Source: Myxococcales bacterium
GTDB lineage: Bacteria > Myxococcota_A > UBA9042
Length of the DNA stretch: 38,055 nucleotides
Direction of reading: 5' to 3'
Assembly: GCA_009692465.1 (NCBI GenBank)
Contig: SHZD01000034.1
Span: 1 to 38,055, forward strand
Numbering within the stretch: position 1 is the stretch's first letter; each line of letters opens with the position of its first letter. A program made the translations under genes and the position numbers. The notes below the pieces were generated by a model. The model was not told where the DNA came from, did no database searches, and saw only the letters and a program-made list of their open reading frames with translations. Below, piece after piece: positions 8,487 to 16,360 of the stretch.

Positions 8487-10127
8487 ATGGATCGCCAAAT
8501 GGGCGCGATCGCGCTAGTCTCGACCCGCAGCCGCAGTCTGCGCATTGAGACCGTGCCCACCACTCGCTCGACTACACGCAAGGCGCAACCGCCGACAGGA
8601 AAGGCTCTTTCGTCCAATGCTCAGGTGTTGGCGACCGAGACCGGCACTCTGCACCGCCGCGCCAAGGTCGAAGTGGCGCTGGTGTACCCCAATACCTACC
8701 GCGTAGCCGGTTCGTCGTTGGGTTTTCAGGTCATTTACCGCGCGCTGAACCAACGGCCCGATGTCGCTTGCCACCGCGCAGTGCTCCCCGAACTCGCCGT
8801 TCACGGTCAGACGCCGCCGCCCGTGCGGACGTTGGAAGTGGACAAGCCGCTGGCCGACTACGACGCCATCTTGGTGTCGATTGCCTATGAACTCGATTTG
8901 GGCAACTTGGCGATGTTGTTGGAGGCCAGCGGTATCGCGGCTTTTGCGGCTGATCGCAGTGCAGATGCCCCGCCGGTCATCGTCGGTGGCCCGCTGACGA
9001 CCTCCAACGTGTTGCCGCTGGGACCGCTTGCCGACGTGGTGGTGATGGGCGAAGCCGATGAAGCGATTGCCCAAGTGTTGCAGTGGTTGGCGGAGCGCCC
9101 GTCGCGCCAGGCCTTGCAGCAGATTGCTAAAGATGTCAAAGGGATGTGGGTTCCGGCTGTGCACGGCGAGGCGGTGCCCAATTTACTTAGTGTCGGTGGG
9201 GATGAACTGCCGGTATTGGGCCAGTGGCGCAGCCCGGATGCCGAATTTGGCGACATGATGCTGCTGGAAGCCAGCCGAGGCTGCCCGCGCTACTGCAAGT
9301 TTTGCGTGGTGCGGGCGCCGATGGCGCCGATGCGCGAACCAGAGTTGGAGCGGGTGATTGCCGCCTTGGATCGCCCCGAGTTTGCCCAGTCGCCGCGCGT
9401 CGGCTTTGTGGGTGCGGCGGTCAGTGACTGGCGACCGATCAAAGGGGCGCTGCGGGCGGCGATTGAGCGCGGCAAGACTTTTGGCATTTCCAGCCTGCGC
9501 GCCGACCGTTTGGACGAGGATGACGAGTTTGTCGACCTGTTGTTTGCCGGCGGCTACCGGACCATGACGGTGGCGTCGGACGCCGCCAGTCAGCGGCTGC
9601 GCGGCAAGATGGCTAAAGGGCTGCGTGAACGCCATTTGTGGGGCGCAGCCCTGCAAGCGCGGCGCGTCGGCATGCGCGGCTATAAGATGTATGTCATTGT
9701 CGGCCTGCCCGATGAAAATGCAGAGGATATCGCGGAATTGGTCGATTTTTCACTGCGTCTGTCCAAGATCGTGCGCACGGCCATCACGTTGTCGCCGTTT
9801 GTACCGAAACTGCACACGCCATTGGCTGACGCGCCGTTCGAGGCAGAAGCGAGTCAATCGGCCAAGTTGCGGCATATTCAAGCAAAACTGGGTAGCCGTG
9901 TCGATGTGCGCTTTGATTCACCGCGCTGGGCTTGGGTCGAATATCGGCTCAGCCAAGGCGGCATGGCGACCGCCGGGGTGGTGGTTCAAGCGGCCCGCAA
10001 TGGCGGCAGTTTTGCGGCGTGGAAGGCGGCGTTTGCGGAGCTCGATCGCGCCGATCCTGGTGAGCAGCGCAGAGCGGCAACAGCGGCTCGCCACCACGGG
10101 ATCTGGCCGGTTTTTGGGGCCCGATAG
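8487..10127 (+). CDS. Radical SAM protein with N-terminal B12-binding-like domain
   Basis: The 546-residue protein carries the radical SAM cluster motif CPRYCKFC (C266, C270, C273), which binds a 4Fe-4S cluster and SAM. It sits after a Rossmann-like N-terminal half typical of cobalamin-binding radical SAM enzymes (VALVYPNTYRVAGSSLGFQV, YDAILVSIAYELDLGNL, PPVIVGGPLTTSN, VVMGEADEAI). After the cluster come VGFVGAAVSDW, the GISSLRADR strand and MYVIVGLPDENAED, all consistent with the barrel. I do not see the classic B12 DxHxxG motif, so cobalamin use is uncertain, and the substrate is unknown. The first 50 or so residues look unstructured; an ATG at 8499 or later is possible. It stands alone between dispersed elements. 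Confidence 0.8.
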   Translation: MDRQMGAIALVSTRSRSLRIETVPTTRSTTRKAQPPTGKALSSNAQVLATETGTLHRRAKVEVALVYPNTYRVAGSSLGFQVIYRALNQRPDVACHRAVLPELAVHGQTPPPVRTLEVDKPLADYDAILVSIAYELDLGNLAMLLEASGIAAFAADRSADAPPVIVGGPLTTSNVLPLGPLADVVVMGEADEAIAQVLQWLAERPSRQALQQIAKDVKGMWVPAVHGEAVPNLLSVGGDELPVLGQWRSPDAEFGDMMLLEASRGCPRYCKFCVVRAPMAPMREPELERVIAALDRPEFAQSPRVGFVGAAVSDWRPIKGALRAAIERGKTFGISSLRADRLDEDDEFVDLLFAGGYRTMTVASDAASQRLRGKMAKGLRERHLWGAALQARRVGMRGYKMYVIVGLPDENAEDIAELVDFSLRLSKIVRTAITLSPFVPKLHTPLADAPFEAEASQSAKLRHIQAKLGSRVDVRFDSPRWAWVEYRLSQGGMATAGVVVQAARNGGSFAAWKAAFAELDRADPGEQRRAATAARHHGIWPVFGAR

Positions 10128-10242
10128 CCATCGCCAGCACCTGCAGCCGGCCAGCGCCGCCATGGCAATGCAGGCCTGTAGGTCTGCGGCCGCCATCGAC
10201 GCCGCGGCCCGTCGTTGGCCGTTCGCGCCTAAGCTGGCGTTG

Positions 10243-10381
10243 TTAGGGCGAGTGCAAGAATGAGTCGATCGATCTGCGAAGGACCGGAGCGGCGAGTCAG
10301 CTTGAAAAGCCGCGAGTTCGCGACCCACCAAGCAAGCAATGGGCCAAAGTGCAAAATCAACTTGATTTTCCAAGGGCCTTA
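10243..10381 (+). repeat. Dispersed element, type B, copy 1
   Basis: The left end TTAGGGCGAGTGCAAGAAT (10243-10261) matches the left end of the copy at 25879; the right end, CAAGGGCCTTA at 10371-10381, is partly decayed. The interior holds GATCGATC, GGACCGGAGCGGCGAGTC, a small hairpin (CAGCTTGAAAAGCCG) and the core CGACCCACCAAGCAAGCAA. Similarity to the 25879 copy runs over the full 139 bp. It lies 115 bp after the radical SAM stop and directly abuts an A-type element. Confidence 0.75.
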
Positions 10382-10520
10382 GGAAGTGTCCTCAAATAAC
10401 TCGATCGATCTGGGCAACACAGGAGCGACGAGTCGACCTTTCAGGACGCGAGCTTAGCGACCAACAAAGCAAGCAAACGGAACCAGTCCCACAATGAATT
10501 ATTCTGGGACAGTTCCTTAG
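10378..10520 (-). repeat. Dispersed element, type A, copy 2 (minus orientation)
   Basis: The terminal inverted repeats CTTAGGAAGTGTCC (10378-10391) and GGACAGTTCCTTAG (10507-10520) agree at 12 of 14 positions. The terminal hairpin end is the one next to the minus-strand Cys-rich lipoprotein gene, whose stop is 5 bp away. The interior matches copies at 8322, 13459 and 16048, including TTAGCGACCAACAAAGCAAG. The left end shares bases with the end of the preceding B element, so the two are joined end to end. Confidence 0.8.
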
Positions 10521-10524
10521 TGGT

Positions 10525-12294
10525 CTATTTGCAGTCGGCGCAGGTTGAGCCGGCGCAAGTCTTGCCGGTTGCGGTGGCGCCGCTGGCATCGCAGCAGTCG
10601 CCTTGGGCCTTGCAGGTGGCGTCGCAGTAGCAGGACTTGCCGGTCGGCTGGCCGCCACAGGCGGTGTCGCACACGTGACCACTGGAAACCGGGCAGTCCT
10701 GCTTGCAAGTAGTGGATGTTTCTCCGCTTTCGCACTTGCCATTGCCACAGACCGCGGCCGTCCCGGCGCAACCGCTGGATTCCCCACAGGTCGCCAATGC
10801 GTTATACAACTGGACGGCGTTTGAACCAGCGACAGTGCCACAGTTTTGGACGCAGGTTTGGTCCCCCGACGCGCATTTGTGCACACACTGAAACAAGTTG
10901 CCGCAGCTGCTGTTGGTGATGCAGGCTTGGGTCTGCGTCGGGCATTTAGCGGATATGCACTGCGTGCCGGCGTCGCAGTCCAGCGGGCAGTTGGCCACCG
11001 TTTCGTTGCCACTGCACTTGAAGTCGCCGCACACCGCGGTGGCTGGGCAGTCTTTGCTGCAATTGCTTGAGGTCTCACCCGCTTCGCATTTGCCGTTGCC
11101 GCAAGCAGCAGTGGCCGGGCAGTCCTTGCTACAGCTGGAGGTGGTCTCACCGGCTTCGCACTTCGCGTTGCCGCACACTGGGCTCGACGACACCGGCGGG
11201 GCGTTGCAGGCGGCCAGCACGCCCCCGCAGGCGGCCATCGCGCACGACTGGCACTGGGCGCTGCTCGGAGTCGACGCGCACACGCTCATGCAGGAATTGA
11301 CGGTACAGGCACTAAATGATCCGATGCATTTTGAACAGTTGGCGCTAAACGTCCCTTTGCTGGTAAGGCAGTCGGCGATACAGGTCGCCATTTGCTCGCC
11401 GGTCTTGCCCAAGCAACTGCCGCCGACGACGCACTGCGAAACGACTTGCTCAAAAACTGCGTTGTAACCGGTATTCTTGATGAAGTCGTAATCGGCTTTG
11501 GCGCTGCAATCCGAAATGACGCTGCCACTGCAATCTTTGCTGCACGAACTTTGGGTCTCGCCCGGCTCACACACGCCGTTGCCGCAGGTCGGTTTGGCGC
11601 AGTCTTTGGCGCAATTGCTTGAGGATTCGTTGGGTTCGCATACCCCGTTGCCGCACACTGCTTTCGCCGGGCAGTCTTGCGGGCAATTTTGATTATTTTC
11701 AGCAGGTTCTTCACAGGTGCCGTTATTGCAGACGGCGCCACCCTCGTCACAGTCTTGTGAGCAATTGACCTTGGTCTCACCGCTTTCGCAGGTGCCATTG
11801 CCGCACACTTTGCCGACGTCGGTGGGCCCGATGACGTCCGCGGTTGAGGCGGCATCGCCGGCACTGGAGCCGTCGCCACTGGAGCCGTCGCTGCTGACAA
11901 TGTCGGCTTTTACGGTGATCGGTCCGTCGACGGCTGGCAAATCACCGGTGTCGACATCGGCGGCCGTGATCGCGTCTGCGTCTGAATTAGCTGTAGTTTC
12001 ACAGGTCGCGCTGCGTTTGGAAGCTCCGGCAGCCCCTTTTTCGGTACACACCGAGCCGGTTGGGCACACGTCGATCAGAATCCATTTGCCCGAAGCCGCG
12101 TCACACTGCATACGCTTGGCGCCGTTGCATCCTTGGTCGAACAAGTTGGTGCTGCACGGCTCACCGGCGACACCGCCAGTCGTTTGGGCCACAGCGCCGC
12201 CGCCGCCACCGGATCCGCCGCCGCCCGCCACGCAACCGGCCCCGACGCCAACTATACAGCCACTGAGCATGCGCAGAATTGCCTTTTGATTCAA
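10525..12294 (-). CDS. Cys-rich lipoprotein with CGNGxCExGE repeats and a somatomedin B-like C-terminus
   Basis: The 589-residue protein starts at a TTG with GGAGG eight bases upstream. Its short N-terminus, with positive charges and a hydrophobic stretch ending in GAGC, is a lipoprotein signal. A Gly-rich and then Asp/Ser/Thr-rich stalk follows. After that come about eight units of the pattern CGNGxCExGExxxxCxxDC, as in CGNGVCEPNESSSNCAKDC. They are split by a different Cys-rich helical block (CIADCLTSKGTFSANCSKC) and a second one near the end. The last 50 residues, with CYCDATCKAQGDCC, resemble a somatomedin B-type knot. Such surface repeat proteins are common in myxobacteria and relatives; the role is unknown, perhaps adhesion or display. 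The ATG at 12270 is a less likely start. A type A element follows the stop. Confidence 0.8.
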   Translation of the reverse strand: MNQKAILRMLSGCIVGVGAGCVAGGGGSGGGGGAVAQTTGGVAGEPCSTNLFDQGCNGAKRMQCDAASGKWILIDVCPTGSVCTEKGAAGASKRSATCETTANSDADAITAADVDTGDLPAVDGPITVKADIVSSDGSSGDGSSAGDAASTADVIGPTDVGKVCGNGTCESGETKVNCSQDCDEGGAVCNNGTCEEPAENNQNCPQDCPAKAVCGNGVCEPNESSSNCAKDCAKPTCGNGVCEPGETQSSCSKDCSGSVISDCSAKADYDFIKNTGYNAVFEQVVSQCVVGGSCLGKTGEQMATCIADCLTSKGTFSANCSKCIGSFSACTVNSCMSVCASTPSSAQCQSCAMAACGGVLAACNAPPVSSSPVCGNAKCEAGETTSSCSKDCPATAACGNGKCEAGETSSNCSKDCPATAVCGDFKCSGNETVANCPLDCDAGTQCISAKCPTQTQACITNSSCGNLFQCVHKCASGDQTCVQNCGTVAGSNAVQLYNALATCGESSGCAGTAAVCGNGKCESGETSTTCKQDCPVSSGHVCDTACGGQPTGKSCYCDATCKAQGDCCDASGATATGKTCAGSTCADCK

Positions 12295-12327
12295 TATGGT
12301 TTCCTCCAATTTTGCGCCGAAAATACC

Positions 12328-12339
12328 GGCCACGTGGCC
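12328..12339. promoter_or_regulatory. Perfect 12-bp palindrome between divergent genes
   Basis: GGCCACGTGGCC is a perfect palindrome 34 bp upstream of the Cys-rich lipoprotein start and 136 bp upstream of the CcmH-like gene. It could be an operator shared by the two promoters. A palindrome of this length can arise by chance in GC-rich DNA, and no regulator gene is adjacent. Confidence 0.3.
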
Positions 12340-12474
12340 AGTCCGACGGGGCGATAGGGTAATGCCCGTCCAAAGGGTGAACAAGCCAAAACCGCCGATG
12401 GCCCTTGTCAGCGGGGTCTGCGTGCCGCAAAGTGGCGGCGGTCTGACTGCAGACTCGGAGGCCTTGTTGCCGCG

Positions 12475-13461
12475 ATGAAGCCTGGAACTACCGCACAATC
12501 GCTTCGATATTTGGTGTTTGCTGCCCTGGTGATCGCGGCGGGCTTGACCTCCACCAGCGTGGCGCAACCGACTGCTCCGACCGTGGGGGACGAACACGAT
12601 CATGCAGCGCCCTCGGTACGCAAGCGCGTGGAACCGGTCACGTTGGGCGCGGGTCAGCAGTTCGCCGCGGATCCACTGCGCGCGGCGGCGATCGCCCGGA
12701 TCGACACCAGTATCGCCTGCGTGTGTGCCAATCAGGGTCAGGTCGCGATCGACACCGTCCACAGCTTGGCGGATCCGGCGTGCACTTGCCGGTATGCTGC
12801 CCGAGTGCGAGCGGATCTGCGCGATGCGTTGGCACCCTTGGCAACGGCGGCGTTGGCCGACAAGCGGCAAGTGGCCGAGCAGTTGGAGGCCGCCTTCGTG
12901 CCGATCGCCCCCGAATACGAGCGGGTGTGGCGCTATCCGGCGGCGGACTACGCGTGGTGGCTGGACGATGTGCGTTGCGTATGTGACGGCTGTAAACCCA
13001 CGATTTTCTTTTCAAAATGCCAGCTGTCGTGCAGTCCTGCCATCGTCTACAAGTTGCGCGCGCGCATTTTCTTCGCGCTCGGGTTTTCGCGCGACGAGCT
13101 GCTAGCCTACTACTTGGCGGAGTTCAATGCCGGCAAACCGCCGCGTGAACAGCAAACCCAACACTGGTTGCTGCCCAGAAAGCAGCGTGAACAAGGCTGG
13201 TTGGTGCCCCTGCTGCTGATCACTTTGGCGATCGGCGGCTTAGTGTTCACCACCAAGGCGTGGGCGCGGCGGACCCGAGCCGCTGCAGTGCCGCCCATCG
13301 GACGCGATCTCAGTGCCGCCCAAGGGGGAGTGCAAGCCGGTGGCCCGGCTGGGGATCAGGCCGCGGCCCCAATTGCAGAAACAGTGGCACCCGAACCGAC
13401 CGTGGATCCGCGTCTGCGGCGGTTGCGCGCTGAAGTCCAAAACGATGACGAGGCGTGGTAA
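12475..13461 (+). CDS. CcmH-like Cys-rich membrane protein
   Basis: The 328-residue protein has an N-terminal signal segment (about residues 11-30) and one membrane helix near the C-terminus (WLVPLLLITLAIGGLVF). Between them are two Cys-bearing modules: CVC (C82, C84) with CTC (C103, C105), and CVCDGC (C168, C170, C173) with CQLSC (C182, C186). The second module plus the helix parallels CcmH/CycL: the Cys motif, then YKLRARIFFALGFSRDELLAYYLAEF, then a terminal helix with a basic end. CcmH reduces apocytochrome c for haem attachment. The canonical LRCxxCQ motif is replaced, so the chemistry may differ. No other ccm gene is present. The TAA stop is the first three bases of a type A element. Confidence 0.5.
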   Translation: MKPGTTAQSLRYLVFAALVIAAGLTSTSVAQPTAPTVGDEHDHAAPSVRKRVEPVTLGAGQQFAADPLRAAAIARIDTSIACVCANQGQVAIDTVHSLADPACTCRYAARVRADLRDALAPLATAALADKRQVAEQLEAAFVPIAPEYERVWRYPAADYAWWLDDVRCVCDGCKPTIFFSKCQLSCSPAIVYKLRARIFFALGFSRDELLAYYLAEFNAGKPPREQQTQHWLLPRKQREQGWLVPLLLITLAIGGLVFTTKAWARRTRAAAVPPIGRDLSAAQGGVQAGGPAGDQAAAPIAETVAPEPTVDPRLRRLRAEVQNDDEAW

Positions 13462-13590
13462 GGAACTGTCCCACAATAAGTCATTGTGGGACTGGTTCCG
13501 TTTGCTTGCTTTGTTGGTCGCTAAGCTCGGGGCTTTTCAAGCCGACTCGTCGCTCTGGGCCTTTCGCAGATCGAAATCGACACTTCGTGG
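13459..13590 (+). repeat. Dispersed element, type A, copy 3
   Basis: It begins TAAGGAACTGTCC, whose TAA is the stop codon of the upstream gene. The terminal hairpin is the clearest in the window: GGAAC/GTTCC outer arms and CCCACAAT/ATTGTGGG inner arms around AAGTC. GTTTGCTTGCTTTGTTGGTC, GCTAAGCTCG, a GGCTTTTCAAGCC hairpin and GACTCGTCGCTC follow. The right end is decayed (CGACACTTCG near 13578). It lies 13 bp upstream of the esterase start codon. Confidence 0.78.
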
Positions 13591-13603
13591 ACGGGCACTG
13601 ACC

Positions 13604-14599
13604 ATGGCAAGCCTCTTGTTCAATTTGCGCCGCAAGGCCGGAGCAGCGCTGTCGGACGGTTTTTTCACCGGCTTGTCCAAGGCCGGTCGGCTGCACCCGC
13701 GGGCCAATCCGGCCCGACATGGCGTCGAAATTATCCGCGATATTGAATACTTGCCCACTGGAATGGCCGAGCACCGCCTAGACGTCTATCGCCCGATCAA
13801 CCGCCACGGGCCTTTGCCAGTCGTACTGTATATTCATGGGGGCGCGTTTCGCATTTTGTCCAAGGACAGCCACTGGGTCTTCGGTTTGGGTTTTGCCCGC
13901 CGCGGTTGCGTGGTGTTCAACATTAGCTATCGCTTGGCCCCACAGCACCCGTTTCCGGCGGCGGTGCAGGACGTCTGTGCGGCCTACGAGTTTGTGGTGC
14001 GCAACGCGCTGGCCTATGGCGGCGACCTCGACCAACTGATGTTGGCGGGCGAGTCGGCCGGCGCCAACTTAGTCAGTTCACTGGTGATTGCCGCCTGTTT
14101 TGCCCGCGATGAACCGTATGCGCGCCAAGTGTTCGAGACCGGGGTGGTGCCCAAAGTGGCGCTACCGGCGTGCGGCGTGTACCAAGTGAGCGATCAGGCC
14201 CGTTTTGCCCGGCGCCGACCGAATAAGATCAGCACGTTCATCAATGATCGCTTGCAAGAGGTCGAGGACGCCTACTTGCGGCGCGCCAACTTACCGGCAG
14301 CTCACCATGTTGAACTCGCTGACACTCTAGCTGTTTTTGAGTCCGACCTGCCGCCAGATCGGCCGCTGCCGCCGTTTTTTTTGGGGGTGGGCACCGCCGA
14401 CCCGTTGCTCGACGACACCCGGCGCTTGCAGGCGGCGCTGGCGCGGCGCGGCGTCGAGGTGCAAGCGTGCTATTACCCCCGGCAAATGCACGCTTTTCAC
14501 GCATTAGTGATGCTGCCACAGGCCCGTCAGTACTGGCGTGATCAGTTTGCGTTTGTCGAGCGCGTGCTCGGGCGATCATTTGCCGCGCCCGCTGATTAA
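13604..14599 (+). CDS. Alpha/beta hydrolase, HSL-type esterase
   Basis: The 331-residue protein shows the hormone-sensitive-lipase family layout. It has an oxyanion HGGAF (after VVLYI), the nucleophile elbow GESAGAN with its Ser, an acid in GTADPLLDD and the His in QMHAFH. These hydrolases cleave short-chain esters or amides; the true substrate is unknown. I see no signal peptide, so it is probably cytoplasmic. The ATG at 13604 follows a type A element by 13 bp. The reading frame is open further upstream through the element, but that part has no family similarity. Its promoter must lie in or before the element. Confidence 0.85.
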   Translation: MASLLFNLRRKAGAALSDGFFTGLSKAGRLHPRANPARHGVEIIRDIEYLPTGMAEHRLDVYRPINRHGPLPVVLYIHGGAFRILSKDSHWVFGLGFARRGCVVFNISYRLAPQHPFPAAVQDVCAAYEFVVRNALAYGGDLDQLMLAGESAGANLVSSLVIAACFARDEPYARQVFETGVVPKVALPACGVYQVSDQARFARRRPNKISTFINDRLQEVEDAYLRRANLPAAHHVELADTLAVFESDLPPDRPLPPFFLGVGTADPLLDDTRRLQAALARRGVEVQACYYPRQMHAFHALVMLPQARQYWRDQFAFVERVLGRSFAAPAD

Positions 14600-14741
14600 G
14601 CTCGCACTCCGCGGCATAGTGGCATGGTTTTGTTGTATTATTTTAGACTGAGCTGGCCAGGGAGGCTGCCGATCGGCCAGCGTCAACACCGTGTGAGTGG
14701 AGCGCCAGGGCTGTGCGCTGCAGAAAAATTCAACACGGAAC

Positions 14742-14778
14742 TTGACAGCCGTGGCAAAACACCTGAACATCTGTTTAG
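14742..14778 (+). promoter_or_regulatory. recA promoter with candidate LexA box
   Basis: A TTGACA -35 hexamer is at 14742-14747. The sequence at 14762-14778 reads, on the minus strand, CTAAACAGATGTTCAGG. As I recall it, the LexA box of Myxococcus xanthus is CTRHAMRYBYGTTCAGS; 15 of 17 positions agree. The box covers the expected -10 region, as a repressor site should. It lies about 170 bp upstream of the recA ATG. Confidence 0.6.
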
Positions 14779-14835
14779 CGGTGGTCACAGCGACGTACCG
14801 CGCGGTCAGCCGCGGCTGTAGTGGCAATAAGCGCC

Positions 14836-14907
14836 ACTGAGCCAACGACTGAACCGACTACTGAACCGACTACTGAACCGACTACTGAACCGACTACTGA
14901 ACCAGTC
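14836..14907 (+). repeat. 12-bp tandem repeat upstream of recA
   Basis: Six units of a 12-bp repeat are present: four exact copies of ACTGAACCGACT (14848-14895), with one degenerate copy at each side. They lie between the recA promoter and its start codon, probably in the 5' leader. The repeat is in frame with recA and would encode Thr-Glu-Pro-Thr if translation began at the GTG at 14821, but no ribosome site is seen there. Confidence 0.85.
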
Positions 14908-14949
14908 TGTTCTACCTGCAGCCACCCCGTTTTCACTTTTGGAGTCACC

Positions 14950-16050
14950 ATGTCGCGCAACAAAAAGGACATCAGCGAACCCGTTTCTCAACACAGCGAC
15001 AGCGCCGCCAAGCAAGCCGCCATCGCCACCGCACTTGCCTCGATTGAGCGCGCATTTGGCAAAGGCGCCATGGTCCGATTGGGCGACGAAGCCGCGACGT
15101 TTCGCGACATTCAGGTCATCAGTTCGGGCTCCATCGGCTTGGACATTGCGCTGGGTGTCGGCGGCTTTCCGCGCGGTCGCGTCGTCGAAGTGTTCGGTCC
15201 CGAATCGTCTGGCAAGACCACGGTTGCATTGCACTTGATCGCCGAGAGCCAAAAGCAAGGCGGCATCGCGGCGTTTGTCGACGCCGAACATGCGCTCGAC
15301 GTCAGCTACGCTCGCCGCTTGGGCGTCAAGACCGACGATTTGCTGGTCAGCCAGCCGGATACCGGCGAACAAGCACTTGAAATCGTAGACACTTTGGTGC
15401 GATCGGGCGCAGTGGATGTCATCGTCATCGACTCGGTTGCAGCGCTGGTGCCGAAGGCTGAAATCGAAGGCGCCATGGGCGACAGTTCGCTCGGCGCTCA
15501 GGCGCGGCTGATGTCTCAGGCGTTGCGCAAGTTGACGGCCAGCATCGCTAGGTCCAATTGCATCGTGCTGTTTATCAACCAGTTGCGTATGAAAATCGGG
15601 GTGATGTTCGGCAACCCCGAGACGACCACCGGTGGCAACGCGCTCAAGTTCTACACTTCGCTGCGTTTGGACGTGCGCCGCGTCGGTGCGCTCAAGAGCG
15701 GCGAGGAGAACATCGGCAACCGCACCCGGATCAAAGTGGTCAAGAACAAGGTGGCGCCGCCATTCAAGCAGGTCGAGTTCGACATTCTGTACGGCGAAGG
15801 CATCTGTTCGGCCGGCGATCTGATCGACACCGCCGTCGAGATGGGCATCCTCGACAAAGTCGGGGCGTGGTACAGCATGGAAGGCGAGCGCTTGGGCCAA
15901 GGCCGTGAAAAGGTTCGGCAAGCGCTCAAGGACGATCCCAAGCTGTTCGACCGTATCGACCGCCGGGTGCGCGATGCGGCGTTTACGGCGGATGGGCATG
16001 TGTCGGCGGCGGCTTCGGGGGTCATTTCTACGGCGATGGCGGAAGGGTAG
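14950..16050 (+). CDS. recA: Recombinase A
   Basis: RecA forms filaments on single-stranded DNA, drives strand exchange and triggers LexA cleavage. The 366-residue protein carries the Walker A motif GPESSGKTT, the VDAEHALD segment, [18 protein letters not shown] (Walker B region), the L2 region [28 protein letters not shown], and a typical C-terminal domain. The ATG at 14950 has GGAG six bases upstream. An open frame continues upstream through a TEPT-coding repeat to a GTG at 14821 but lacks a ribosome site, so I exclude it. The TAG stop lies at the first bases of a type A element. Regulation by LexA is likely from the upstream box. Confidence 0.97.
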   Translation: MSRNKKDISEPVSQHSDSAAKQAAIATALASIERAFGKGAMVRLGDEAATFRDIQVISSGSIGLDIALGVGGFPRGRVVEVFGPESSGKTTVALHLIAESQKQGGIAAFVDAEHALDVSYARRLGVKTDDLLVSQPDTGEQALEIVDTLVRSGAVDVIVIDSVAALVPKAEIEGAMGDSSLGAQARLMSQALRKLTASIARSNCIVLFINQLRMKIGVMFGNPETTTGGNALKFYTSLRLDVRRVGALKSGEENIGNRTRIKVVKNKVAPPFKQVEFDILYGEGICSAGDLIDTAVEMGILDKVGAWYSMEGERLGQGREKVRQALKDDPKLFDRIDRRVRDAAFTADGHVSAAASGVISTAMAEG

Positions 16051-16186
16051 GAACTGTGCCACACGAAGGCGGTGTGGGACTGGTTCCGTTTGCTTGCGTT
16101 GTGGGTTGCTAAGCTCGTGTCCTAAAAGACCGACTCCCCGCTGCTAAATTGCGCTGGCCGATCGAGTAATTAAGGGACAGTTCCTG
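16048..16186 (+). repeat. Dispersed element, type A, copy 4
   Basis: Best-preserved termini of the A type: TAGGAACTGTGCC (16048-16060) against GGGACAGTTCCT (16174-16185). The first TAG is the recA stop. The terminal hairpin has arms CCACAC/GTGTGG inside GGAAC/GTTCC. The core GTTTGCTTGCGTTGTGGGTT, GCTAAGCTCG and the GATCGAGTAATTAAG tail follow. It is non-coding and probably lies in the recA 3' region. Confidence 0.82.
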
Positions 16187-16203
16187 AGCTTGAGGGCATA
16201 CTT

Positions 16204-16348
16204 GCTATACTCGATCGCCCAAGTCCGGCATCAAGCGGACTTGGGCAATCTCATGCTCGTTTCGTGGGTCGCCAAGGTCGCGGCTCAGGGCAGCCGACTC
16301 GCGGCGATGGCCGAAAGTTGATCTCGGACTTCGGTTACCGTGTATAGC
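16204..16348 (+). repeat. Dispersed element, type C, copy 2
   Basis: Inverted ends: GCTATAC (16204-16210) with GTATAGC (16342-16348), then GATCGCCCAAGTCCGGCATC with an imperfect inverted partner GATCTCGGACTTCGGTTACC (16320-16339). The interior carries the core GTGGGTCGCCAAGGTCGCGG and a CGGCT/AGCCG hairpin. It has the same structure as 7959-8112. It lies 12 bp beyond the 3' end of the minus-strand kinase gene and 18 bp after the A copy next to recA. Confidence 0.72.
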
Positions 16349-16360
16349 CGCGGCTTGTAC

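Noticed and set aside
14821-14949. N-terminal TEPT-repeat extension of RecA
   Set aside because: In frame with recA from a GTG, but no ribosome site is seen there, whereas the ATG at 14950 has a well-placed GGAG and matches family length.
14806-16062. Long open frame antisense to recA
   Set aside because: It mirrors recA codons on the other strand; long antisense frames are expected in GC-rich genes and it has no recognisable domain.
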